Source: Candidatus Bipolaricaulis sp. (GTDB lineage: Bacteria; Bipolaricaulota; Bipolaricaulia; Bipolaricaulales; Bipolaricaulaceae). Taken from it: a DNA stretch of 12,579 nucleotides. The notes beneath the pieces were generated by a model. That model was given only the letters and a program-made list of their open reading frames with translations, was not told the origin of the DNA and made no database searches. How positions within the stretch are numbered: position 1 is the stretch's first letter; every line of letters begins with the position of its first letter. Location: assembly GCA_020062805.1 (NCBI GenBank), contig JAGUVP010000072.1, forward strand, positions 1 through 12,579, read 5' to 3'. This document shows, piece after piece, positions 1 through 6,876 of this stretch. The position numbers were made by a program, and so were the translations under genes.

Positions 1-1
1 C

Positions 2-613
2 CATGCAGCCAAGACTGCGGGGCTCCTCACCGAGCGCACGCGACGGAACCTCCGGCGGACCCGGCACGTAGCTGTCGATGAACCGGGGGAGCTGGTGTGC
101 CTGGACACGTTCTTCATCGGGAAGCTCAAGGGCGTGGGGCAGATGTGGCAGATCACGGCGTGCGATGCGGCGAGCTCCTACGCCTGGGCGAAGGTGACCC
201 CTGCCCGCAACTCTGTGGAGGCAGCACGGTTCCTGGCCGAGGTGCTCGTTCCTGAGTTCGCCCGGGCGGGGTGGAAGTTTCGGCGCGTGCTCACGGACCG
301 GGGGAGCGAGTTCAAGGGCGAGTTCGACCAAGCCTGCCGGGACCTGGGGATCACCCACTCGCAGACGAAGCCGCGGCACGCGTGGACGAACGGGTTCGTG
401 GAGCGGCTGCAGGGAACGATCCTCCACGAGCACTGGCGGGTGGCGTTCCAACGAAGGTACTTCACCCGCGCGCATCAGCTCCAGAGGTCACTTGCGGGGT
501 TCCTGCGGTTCTACAACGAGGAGCGACCGCACCAAGGGTACCGGACTCAGGGACGCACCCCGGCAGAGGTGTTCTGGGGAGCGGCCACTCACGCGTCAGT
601 CAAGGAGGGCTAA
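2..613 (+). CDS. IS481-family DDE transposase, C-terminal part (5' end outside window)
   Basis: This is an integrase-core (RNase H fold) transposase that cuts and joins the ends of its own insertion sequence. The frame is open from base 2 and ends in TAA at 611-613, so at least 203 residues are present and the N-terminal helix-turn-helix part lies upstream. The GTG at 95 would remove the first catalytic Asp context and is not a credible start. Counting from base 2, the catalytic triad is D35 (LVCLDTFF), D99 (VLTDRGSEF) and E134 (FVERLQGTI), giving D-x34-E as expected for this group. The C-terminal YNEERPHQGYRTQGRTPAEVF-type motif typical of IS481 is intact near residues 164-185. No frameshift is seen, so this copy may be active if its 5' part is whole. 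Assignment to IS481 rather than IS3 rests on the lack of a separate orfA in view and on the end sequences. Confidence 0.9.
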   Translation, partial: HAAKTAGLLTERTRRNLRRTRHVAVDEPGELVCLDTFFIGKLKGVGQMWQITACDAASSYAWAKVTPARNSVEAARFLAEVLVPEFARAGWKFRRVLTDRGSEFKGEFDQACRDLGITHSQTKPRHAWTNGFVERLQGTILHEHWRVAFQRRYFTRAHQLQRSLAGFLRFYNEERPHQGYRTQGRTPAEVFWGAATHASVKEG

Positions 614-642
614 CGTGTCAACAGCATTACGGTACTGGACAC
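2..642 (+). mobile_element. IS481-family insertion sequence, right-hand part (left end outside window)
   Basis: The element holds a DDE transposase gene running in from the left edge, followed by a short tail and a terminal repeat that ends in GGACAC at 642. Immediately outside is TCTAGC (643-648). This fits the NCTAGN target known for Bordetella IS481. The left terminus is not in the window, so full length and target duplication cannot be checked. The same terminal repeat recurs inverted at 3736-3757. Confidence 0.85.
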
Positions 643-647
643 TCTAG
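621..647 (+). repeat. IS481-like terminal inverted repeat (right end) plus CTAG target
   Basis: The 27 bases match the reverse complement of 3731-3757 with a single mismatch (base 625, C against T). The element side ends ...TACTGGACAC at 642, and the outer bases include CTAG at 644-647. It begins 7 bases after the transposase stop codon, as expected for an IS right end. Confidence 0.85.
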
Positions 648-681
648 CACCGCCCGGTCATCGACCGACGTACGAAGGGGG

Positions 682-1287
682 TTACTCTTCTACCAGGACC
701 AACCGCAACTCGACGATATAGGCCTCGACCCCCCTGATCTCGAAGTGTGTGAGCCCCTTGCAATCTTTCTCGTTGAAAAGCAGACTACCGCTCTCGCCCC
801 GGAGCGGGAAGGTCTGTGTTTTTCCAGAAGGCATCGCTGTTATCTCTAGGAGGTTCCCGTGGATCACCGTGAACACGGCCCAGGAGGGTGTGTAGCCTGT
901 GTAGATGGAAATGTGCGGGTAGAGATGGAAACAACACAGGTTGATCCAGAGGCCGTTCGTCCCAGACCCAAAGACTTCAAGGATCTCCGCCATTGGCGTG
1001 GTGATGCCGCCTTTGGCCAAGAGTCCGAAGCCGCAGCCATTGGGGGGGGGTTGGTCGTCGAAGATAATCGTGACTTCGTGCTGATCAACGAGGTAGTCGC
1101 GTTGATATCCGCTTACCCCGACAGTGCTATCGCTCGCGTCTACAAAGACGAGCGGAATGGAGCCTGCCTGCTGGTTACTGAAGAAGTACTCGAGGACAAC
1201 ATTCTTCACCGGCTCACTTGAAGCCAAGATCACCGTAGCCGCTACTGCGAGTAGGGCCATGCCTATGCGCATCCGTTGGCTAATCAT
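682..1287 (-). CDS. Hypothetical exported or membrane-anchored protein, 201 aa
   Basis: I do not recognise this protein. The start is the ATG at 1285-1287, preceded by a strong AGGAGGT site (1293-1300). An in-frame upstream extension to 1401 has no good ribosome site and reads as non-coding. Residues 1-25 form a signal peptide or N-terminal anchor: MISQRMRIG, a hydrophobic run ALLAVAATVILASS, then EPVKN. There is no lipobox cysteine. The remainder is beta-rich in appearance, with no motif I can name and no second membrane helix. A run of nine C in the coding strand (1042-1050) encodes prolines in DDQPPPNG at about residue 80, so slippage there would truncate the protein. It is the first cargo gene inside the IS481-end-bounded segment and ends 35 bp from that IS end. 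Function unknown. Confidence 0.75.
   Translation of the reverse strand: MISQRMRIGMALLAVAATVILASSEPVKNVVLEYFFSNQQAGSIPLVFVDASDSTVGVSGYQRDYLVDQHEVTIIFDDQPPPNGCGFGLLAKGGITTPMAEILEVFGSGTNGLWINLCCFHLYPHISIYTGYTPSWAVFTVIHGNLLEITAMPSGKTQTFPLRGESGSLLFNEKDCKGLTHFEIRGVEAYIVELRLVLVEE
1042..1050 (+). repeat. Homopolymer G9 tract inside a coding gene (C9 in the coding strand)
   Basis: Nine consecutive G lie within the reverse-strand exported-protein gene. The open frame continues through the tract at this length. Tracts of this size are known to be slippage-prone in phase-variable genes of other bacteria; here that role is inference. Confidence 0.6.
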
Positions 1288-1323
1288 GTACCCACCTCCT
1301 CTCCCTGTCTCTTGACACTCAAC

Positions 1324-1337
1324 AGCCCAGTTGGGCT
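1324..1337. promoter_or_regulatory. Short dyad symmetry in the leader of the exported-protein gene
   Basis: AGCCCA-GT-TGGGCT is a perfect 6-2-6 inverted repeat, 37 bp upstream of the start codon at 1287 and in the 5' leader. It could be an operator or a small RNA hairpin. There is no further evidence of function. Confidence 0.25.
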
Positions 1338-1473
1338 CTTGCGACCTCTCACACCGAGAACGTTGGGCCCACCTGAAGCATCTATACATTCCGTTCTCCA
1401 TCTCCCTCCTTTGACCAGAGGTCTCCTACTCTCCCCGGTCGTCATGCCCTAGGGTCTCCATGAAGCGCCCGGT

Positions 1474-1863
1474 TTAGTCAGTATAGCGATGATCTCGGCT
1501 ACGTGCTGAGTCGCCGTTGACCATATGCTCTCCATTGGTATCCCGTGGGTGGCCTGATAGTGTCGCGAGAGGAGGCCCCCACAGCCGGTCCCACCGCCGC
1601 CGCAGGACCTCCAATCCCGTCGCCTTCATCGCCGCGATGATCGGGGGCGCGTGCTCCGAGGAGCCGCACCATTCCCCATCTTCTGTCTGGACCGTTGCCG
1701 GGTCGAACTTCTCCCCGATCCAGGACCGGCCCCGTGGGGTTGAGGGGTAGAAGGTGGTGCTCGTCGGCCACTCACGGACCCAGACATCCGCTGTTCTCTC
1801 GGTCAGGGTTTCCCTTTCGTCTCCGGAGGATACCCCCGAGGGGTTAGAGCGAGGCCCAGCCAC
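1474..1863 (-). CDS. Possible remnant or small hypothetical protein, up to 129 aa
   Basis: The frame ends in a stop at 1474-1476 and can start at a GTG (1861-1863), which has no clear ribosome-binding site. From about 1785 to 1550 the codons are strongly biased to G or C in third position, and the peptide reads like real protein (VWVREWPTSTTFYPSTPRGR, then GEWCGSSEHAPPIIAAMKAT). I do not recognise a family. Upstream the same frame runs into the divergent gene at 1877, where it is not coding. It may be the C-terminal remnant of a once larger gene left by IS activity, or a small gene with a weak start. A chance open frame remains possible. Confidence 0.3.
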   Translation of the reverse strand: MAGPRSNPSGVSSGDERETLTERTADVWVREWPTSTTFYPSTPRGRSWIGEKFDPATVQTEDGEWCGSSEHAPPIIAAMKATGLEVLRRRWDRLWGPPLATLSGHPRDTNGEHMVNGDSARSRDHRYTD

Positions 1864-1876
1864 TGTGGAGTAGACT

Positions 1877-2359
1877 ATGGACACTATGGGAGCCGCGGGT
1901 AGCGACGTCATCGTCTGTGTGTGTCGCGAAAGCACTCTCACCTGGGTATCGCTGCTTGCGACGATCATCCTCTCATTAGTCGCGATAGCGGTAACGGTGT
2001 GCCTGTCCCTGAAAGCAGGGAGAACTCTACGGGCAATCCGAGGAGAGGTGCTCGGTACCGGTACTAGGGTCAAGAAGATTCAGGAGGCCGTCACCCTGAC
2101 CGTCTCGAAGAAGGAGGTCAAGTTGACAACCCCAGATGAGGAGACACTTGGGCGCGTAATGACGAAGATCAAAGAAGTCTCGGGAGCCGCATCGAGTGTG
2201 AGAGCGTATATGGTTCTTGAGGTGCTTATGCAGGATCATTCACTCAATGAAGCTCTGAACGCGTTGTTCGAACTGGGCCGGCGCCGGGTAGTGAGACTCC
2301 CAAGCTATGTTCGCGAACCCGTGGACATAGGACCTACAACCAACATAGAGATTGTCTAG
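1877..2359 (+). CDS. Hypothetical protein with one N-terminal membrane helix, 160 aa
   Basis: The start ATG at 1877 is supported by GGAG (1867-1870) six bases upstream. One hydrophobic helix spans about residues 23-45 (WVSLLATIILSLVAIAVTV). It is followed by a basic stretch (KAGRTLRAIRGE) that suggests the C-terminal two thirds lie in the cytoplasm. That part is charged and mixed alpha/beta (KKIQEAVTLTVSKKEVKLTT, then an alpha-helical EALNALFELGRRRV region). No family is recognised. The gene is convergent with the 435-aa gene, with only 10 bp between the stop codons. It belongs to the cargo bounded by the IS481-type ends and has lower GC than the transposase genes on either side, which fits acquisition. 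Function unknown. Confidence 0.75.
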   Translation: MDTMGAAGSDVIVCVCRESTLTWVSLLATIILSLVAIAVTVCLSLKAGRTLRAIRGEVLGTGTRVKKIQEAVTLTVSKKEVKLTTPDEETLGRVMTKIKEVSGAASSVRAYMVLEVLMQDHSLNEALNALFELGRRRVVRLPSYVREPVDIGPTTNIEIV

Positions 2360-2369
2360 GTTCGGGCTG

Positions 2370-3677
2370 CTAGTGATATATCACAAGGTGATCGCGCCAT
2401 ATCGGAAGGAAGCGACGAGGGGCTACGATCAGCTTGTAGAACCTCACGAAATCCTGCGCGGTGTACTCACAAGGGTTCGCGGGACTGCAGTTCGGGAGAC
2501 GATCCAGCATCTCCTGTAGGCTATCTGCCAGAGGCGCCATCTCCCGATTCAGCTTGGCAGCCTCGAGCACCTCTGTCACGTTGGGGGGCTGCGGAAGATT
2601 AGGAGCGGCGAAGGCGTGCCCTGTGGCGGATATCAGCATATCCCGCACTGGGTGATATAGTCGAAGTGCGCGTACCACGAGATCATCACGATTGCGGGAC
2701 AGTTGCCTTAGGCCGCGTTTCGCTCCGAGGATAACGGCGAGGATCGGCACGCAATCATGGTCGGCTGGGGCGCGCTTGGGTAGAAGGTTGTACCGGTATC
2801 GGTACGCTTCGACAATAGACTCGTTCAGCACTTCTACAGCCGCATTGACGACTTGCGGATCGCGTGCTTTCCGGGATAGGAGGCCCGCTTTCCACAGATC
2901 CGTTCGAATGCGCGCCGTCTTTTCCCTTCTCATACGGTCAATCATCCCCTGCAGAAGTTCAGCTTTGATCTGATCCGGCGGGGAGATCCCCTCCCAATCC
3001 TTCCAGCCGCGGAAGTTGATCACCAAGTGCCTTTCACGATTCCTTACATCAATGTACAGCATGGTCGTGGCTGAAACCTTCCCCACAAGTGCCGACAGAT
3101 CGGCAGGGGTCAAAGAAGGAGGAGCCTCAACAGGTGGTTCCGAGGGGCCGGGTGTAGACAAGCGGTCTAGGAGTTCGTTATCCTTTTTTGTCGCCGTCTC
3201 TTCAAGAACCCGGATCGTCGCTTCAGGAGATCCTGTAACGATGACCGTCTTGAGGAAGCCGTTGAAACCGAGACTGTGGATTGCGTCAGTTGCGACATCT
3301 AGCGATTCAATTGCCCGTTCCGTTTCATTCTTAGACAACGTACTCCAGTGAATGCGAAAGCGCGTGATCGTCGTGTGCCAAGACAGATGAGATGCGATGA
3401 GATCGACATAGAGCTCCCTCTCCGATCTCCTGACGCTGGCGGGGGGGGGGGCTGCTGCACCGTTGAAGGCGAACCGCGTACACTGGTGAACACACTCTGG
3501 CGGAAGTGCCTGCTTGAGAACCCGACGCCGCAGGTCCCGCCTTGTTGGGTTCTTTGCCAAGAACGACCCTATGAAGTCCTCTTGAGATATGCTGAGTCCT
3601 TGGACGCAACGCCGCGACAACCGGAATTCACAATCCGGCGGTCCGTAACCCCGCAGTTTGTCTGAAGGCCGCGACAT
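2370..3677 (-). CDS. Hypothetical protein, 435 aa, with an internal poly-C tract
   Basis: I do not recognise this protein. The frame is open much further upstream (to 4145), but that extension is the antisense of the IS3 orfA and of the IS481 repeat. The ATG at 3675-3677 (MSRPSDKLRG) is the sensible start. No Shine-Dalgarno site precedes it; a promoter with its -10 box only 11 bp upstream points to a leaderless mRNA. The protein is soluble-looking, with no signal peptide or membrane helix. Residues 1-80 are basic. A proline-rich linker (STPGPSEPPVEAPPSLTP) follows near residues 180-200 and separates two folded parts. The C-terminal half is helical and charged (GMIDRMRREKTARIRTDLWK). An 11-C run in the coding strand (3441-3451) encodes AAAPPPAS at about residue 77. 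The frame is intact at this length, but slippage would abolish about 80% of the protein. Toxin, nuclease or structural roles cannot be told apart. Confidence 0.75.
   Translation of the reverse strand: MSRPSDKLRGYGPPDCEFRLSRRCVQGLSISQEDFIGSFLAKNPTRRDLRRRVLKQALPPECVHQCTRFAFNGAAAPPPASVRRSERELYVDLIASHLSWHTTITRFRIHWSTLSKNETERAIESLDVATDAIHSLGFNGFLKTVIVTGSPEATIRVLEETATKKDNELLDRLSTPGPSEPPVEAPPSLTPADLSALVGKVSATTMLYIDVRNRERHLVINFRGWKDWEGISPPDQIKAELLQGMIDRMRREKTARIRTDLWKAGLLSRKARDPQVVNAAVEVLNESIVEAYRYRYNLLPKRAPADHDCVPILAVILGAKRGLRQLSRNRDDLVVRALRLYHPVRDMLISATGHAFAAPNLPQPPNVTEVLEAAKLNREMAPLADSLQEMLDRLPNCSPANPCEYTAQDFVRFYKLIVAPRRFLPIWRDHLVIYH
2373..2384. repeat. Perfect 12-bp palindrome at a convergent gene junction
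   Basis: GTGATATATCAC reads the same on both strands. It covers the last codons of the reverse-strand 435-aa gene (V-I-Y-H before the stop), 13 bp past the stop of the forward gene. It lacks a T-run and is AT-centred, so it looks more like a protein-binding site than a terminator. Confidence 0.3.
3441..3451 (+). repeat. Homopolymer G11 tract inside a coding gene (C11 in the coding strand)
   Basis: Eleven consecutive G lie about 230 bp inside the 435-aa reverse-strand gene. Coding-like sequence is in the same frame before and after the tract (LPPECVHQCTRFAFNG before, ASVRRSERELYVDLIASHL after), so 11 is an 'on' length. Confidence 0.7.
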
Positions 3678-3681
3678 GCCA

Positions 3682-3688
3682 GGGGGGG
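3682..3688 (+). repeat. G7 run between the -10 box and start codon of the 435-aa gene
   Basis: On the reverse strand this reads TATACT, then seven C, then TGGC before ATG. The tract occupies the place where transcription start or ribosome binding would be set. Confidence 0.5.
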
Positions 3689-3717
3689 AGTATAAGAAGC
3701 GCGCTATTTGGCGACAA
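3689..3717 (-). promoter_or_regulatory. Predicted promoter of the 435-aa gene
   Basis: On the reverse strand TTGTCG (3712-3717, 4 of 6 to consensus) and TATACT (3689-3694, 5 of 6) are separated by exactly 17 bases. A start site about 7 bases after the -10 falls at or next to the ATG at 3677, which has no Shine-Dalgarno site. A leaderless transcript is therefore likely. It is a prediction by eye. Confidence 0.5.
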
Positions 3718-3730
3718 CCCCTCGATCCGC

Positions 3731-3757
3731 CTAGAGTGTCCAGTACCGTAATACTGT
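3731..3757 (-). repeat. Inverted copy of the IS481-like terminal repeat; remnant of a second element
   Basis: This matches 621-647 in opposite orientation with one mismatch. The IS portion begins GTGTCC at 3736 and runs rightward. Outside it is CCTAGA (3730-3735), again an NCTAGN site. Only about 26 bp of the element survive before the IS3 left end at 3762, so the rest of this second IS481-like copy is gone or displaced. Confidence 0.75.
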
Positions 3758-3761
3758 TTTG

Positions 3762-3785
3762 TGAACCGCCCCGGGATTGCCGGAG
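3762..3785 (+). repeat. IS3-family left terminal inverted repeat
   Basis: TGAACCGCCCCGGG followed by ATTGCCGGAG, a terminal sequence of the type I associate with IS3 elements of high-GC bacteria. It pairs with 5049-5072. Confidence 0.75.
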
Positions 3786-3811
3786 GCCAGGGGGCTTGAG
3801 AGGATGGAGGC

Positions 3812-5042
<1,231 letters not shown>

Positions 5043-5048
5043 CAGATA

Positions 5049-5072
5049 CTCCGGCGTAGCGGCGGCGGCTCA
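5049..5072 (-). repeat. IS3-family right terminal inverted repeat (diverged)
   Basis: CTCCGGC at the inner side and CGGCGGCTCA at the outer side match the reverse complement of the left end at 17 of 24 positions without gaps. It starts 7 bp after the orfB stop codon, the usual place for an IS3 right end. The poor match in the middle may reduce activity. Confidence 0.6.
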
Positions 5073-5098
5073 GACTGAGCTGCCGACTTGCTCCGTAG

Positions 5099-5161
5099 AT
5101 GGCCATGAAACCGGACCAAGGAGAGACAACGCAGCTGCCCTCCGTGGAGGATGCGAAATGA
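5099..5161 (+). CDS. Possible 20-aa leader ORF coupled to the next gene
   Basis: ATG at 5099 (or 5105) opens a short frame (MAMKPDQGETTQLPSVEDAK) whose TGA at 5159-5161 overlaps the ATG at 5158 as ATGA. The overlap would allow translational coupling. There is no clear ribosome site for it and no family. It could also be the cut-off tail of a gene lost to the IS3 insertion, or chance. Confidence 0.2.
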   Translation: MAMKPDQGETTQLPSVEDAK

Positions 5162-5871
5162 GACGATGGTGGGTGCAGCTTAGCGGCCGTGAAGGTGACC
5201 TCAAGCGCCTGGTGCAGCTCTTCTCCTCCGAGGAATGCAGGGTGTGGAAGGAGGGAGAAGACTACTATCTGGTCTCAGAACGTTTCGAGCGCTGCGCTAC
5301 ATCATCAGAGGTCCACACGATCGCAGAGGAGTGTCTACCCTACATGGAGAGCGTGGCCGCCTTTCTCGACCATCCTGCTGAGGCAGAACTCGACGGGATC
5401 GTAGAACATGGAGAAGATGGACAGCGAAAACGCCATGTGTTTGCAAGGGCTTCAGCTGCTGCAATGGTGATCGTATGTGCGCACCCAGCATCTGTGGAGG
5501 GCAATGCGGAAACGGTGCGTGAGGAACCTGCTGAATCCGTGAGGCTACTTCGCCTGGCGATGGAGGAAGAAGAGGTGCGCTTTGTGCTCCGGCAACTCAG
5601 GAGGGCCACTTGGGGGGAGCTCTACAAGGTGTATGAGGTCATCAAGGATGCTATCGGCACCAACCCTTACAAGAAGGGGTGGGTAGTGCAAGCGGACGAA
5701 AAGCGGTTCAGGCAGACAGCACAAAGCAGAGACGCCATCGGCGATGATGCGCGCCATGCAAACAAAAAGAAGTATCCAGCGCCAAAGGATCCCATGAGTC
5801 TCCAGGAGGCGCGGCGCTTCGTGAAGGATTTGTCTCGGCGCTGGTTCGCATCCTTGCAGCGAAGGGAATGA
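5158..5871 (+). CDS. Conserved hypothetical protein with HEPN-like C-terminal domain, 237 aa
   Basis: The start ATG at 5158 has GGAGG (5146-5150) seven bases upstream. A longer frame exists but runs back through the IS3 tail and is not coding. The N-terminal 90 residues are mixed (RRWWVQLSGREGDLKRLVQL, then EGEDYYLVSERFE). The C-terminal region, about 150-232, has a pattern I recall from many uncharacterised proteins: LYKVYEVIKDAIG, RFRQTAQSRDAIGDDARHA, then DPMSLQEARRFVKDLSRRWF. It is helical with a conserved D-D-x-R-H centre (residues 196-200), which resembles HEPN-type domains, though the match is inferred. It is cytosolic, with no signal or membrane segment. It lies first in a two-gene plus-strand unit with the next gene 85 bp on. 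The partner carries a clear R-x4-H motif, so an RNA-targeting or abortive-infection role is possible. Confidence 0.8.
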   Translation: MRRWWVQLSGREGDLKRLVQLFSSEECRVWKEGEDYYLVSERFERCATSSEVHTIAEECLPYMESVAAFLDHPAEAELDGIVEHGEDGQRKRHVFARASAAAMVIVCAHPASVEGNAETVREEPAESVRLLRLAMEEEEVRFVLRQLRRATWGELYKVYEVIKDAIGTNPYKKGWVVQADEKRFRQTAQSRDAIGDDARHANKKKYPAPKDPMSLQEARRFVKDLSRRWFASLQRRE

Positions 5872-5956
5872 CGCAACCTGTGAGGCGCTCGCGAAAGATG
5901 GGCAGGGGCTCCAGCTCCTCAAGCACAGGCCGGTTCAGCTACAGGGGAGAGGCTTA

Positions 5957-6604
5957 ATGGATCTCAAGAACGAGACTTGTCGCAGATTCGCGCGCCAGAT
6001 CAACGACGAGATTGCTGCTGGCCAGCATCATGACCCTGTGCTGGTCAAAGAACTAGACCGACAGCGCATTACGCCCGCTGCCAAGCAACTCCTTGGAATC
6101 CCGGCCGATTCACCCTGCACGTTGTACGACCTTGTGAAGGGTTGCGTCGATGTCCTCCCCAAACTGCGGTCCATTTACCTCCTGAGCTTGCTAGAGGCCT
6201 TCGGCAAGGAATACATAGCAGAGCGGGAAGGCATCAGCTTGGATGATGTCCCGGGACGGGTCAGCACTCAACAGCCGAAATGGCACAAGCAGAACCGCGG
6301 ACCTCGCGCCTCAACCAGCTTCCTCAACACCCGATATCTCGCCTTCCTCCTCTCCGACCTCTACGGTGTCACCTTCACAGGTGCAGCGATAGATCCTTCC
6401 TTCTGGGAAGCCGGCACAGTTAGAAACTGCCTTGTTCACCACAACGGCGCTATCCCAAGTGAAGAAGTGCGGCTTGCCCTTCGGGCGACCATCCTCACGA
6501 TCGGCATCCAAGATGCCGTGGGTTCAAGGCTGGTGATCCCTCCCAGCCTGGTCTGGCAGTACATCAAGAGCACCAGGGCATTCCTCAAGGTCTGTGACTA
6601 CTAA
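5957..6604 (+). CDS. HEPN-like protein with R-x4-H motif, 215 aa
   Basis: This is likely a HEPN-superfamily protein. Such proteins often act as metal-independent RNases in toxin-antitoxin, abortive-infection and CRISPR settings. The start ATG at 5957 follows GGGGAGAGG at about 5944-5952. The protein is mostly helical, with no membrane segment. The key motif is in GTVRNCLVHHNG: R156, N157 and H161 give R-x4-H, with a following H-N-G typical of HEPN proteins. Upstream helices (LPKLRSIYLLSLLEAFGKEY, residues 67-86) fit the long first helix of the HEPN bundle. No dedicated antitoxin of the MNT type is adjacent; the gene upstream is the obvious partner. Convergent to the HicB-HEPN gene across a gene-free gap. 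Catalytic activity is inferred from the motif. Confidence 0.75.
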   Translation: MDLKNETCRRFARQINDEIAAGQHHDPVLVKELDRQRITPAAKQLLGIPADSPCTLYDLVKGCVDVLPKLRSIYLLSLLEAFGKEYIAEREGISLDDVPGRVSTQQPKWHKQNRGPRASTSFLNTRYLAFLLSDLYGVTFTGAAIDPSFWEAGTVRNCLVHHNGAIPSEEVRLALRATILTIGIQDAVGSRLVIPPSLVWQYIKSTRAFLKVCDY

Positions 6605-6876
6605 GCCTGACCAGGGATGCAGGCGTTTCTCAGCTAGATAGTCCCCTACCGAGGTCTTCGCCACCTGGTGTCTCGCAGCTGCCCAATAGCCTCCGTGATC
6701 ACCCGATCTGCAGGGCGAAGGGCTGCTCTCAGCCATGTGCGGGATGCCCCGGGGCGCGACGGGAAGGGAGGAGCGATGGCCCGCGAACCAGCCAGTCCAG
6801 TGCCCCTAGGATCTCAGAAGGCGCTGTAGGAGTCCACAACGAACCACCTCTGCTGGCTGCCCGTCCATCTTGGAGA
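6605..6876. other. Gene-free spacer between convergent blocks
   Basis: No confident gene, RNA or terminator is seen in this 272-bp stretch. Reverse-strand frames give short protein-like pieces (for example QQRWFVVDSYSAF ending in TGA, then RAALRPADRVITEAIGQLRD ending in TAG). These may be debris of a lost gene, but they are too short to assign. Confidence 0.5.

Larger units (their letters stand above)
1288..1876. other. Spacer between divergent genes, with a low-confidence ORF
   Basis: This 589-bp stretch lies between the start of the exported-protein gene (-) and the start of the one-helix membrane protein (+). It should carry both promoters, but I cannot pick out convincing -35/-10 pairs. 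Its right half contains a reverse-strand frame with coding-like codon use (1474-1863, listed separately). Confidence 0.4.

Noticed and set aside
859..1221. Forward-strand ORF of 120 codons
   Set aside because: It is antisense to the exported-protein gene, which has a strong ribosome site and a signal peptide; the forward frame has neither.
3299..3609. Frameshift at the C11 tract in the 435-aa gene
   Set aside because: Coding-like sequence is in the same frame before and after the tract, so the present length is in frame.
6605..6876. Reverse-strand pieces QQRWFVVDSYSAF and RAALRPADRVITEAIGQLRD as one gene with an in-frame TGA
   Set aside because: They are too short, have no start or ribosome site and no family match; recoding of TGA is not supported by other genes here, which use TGA as stop.
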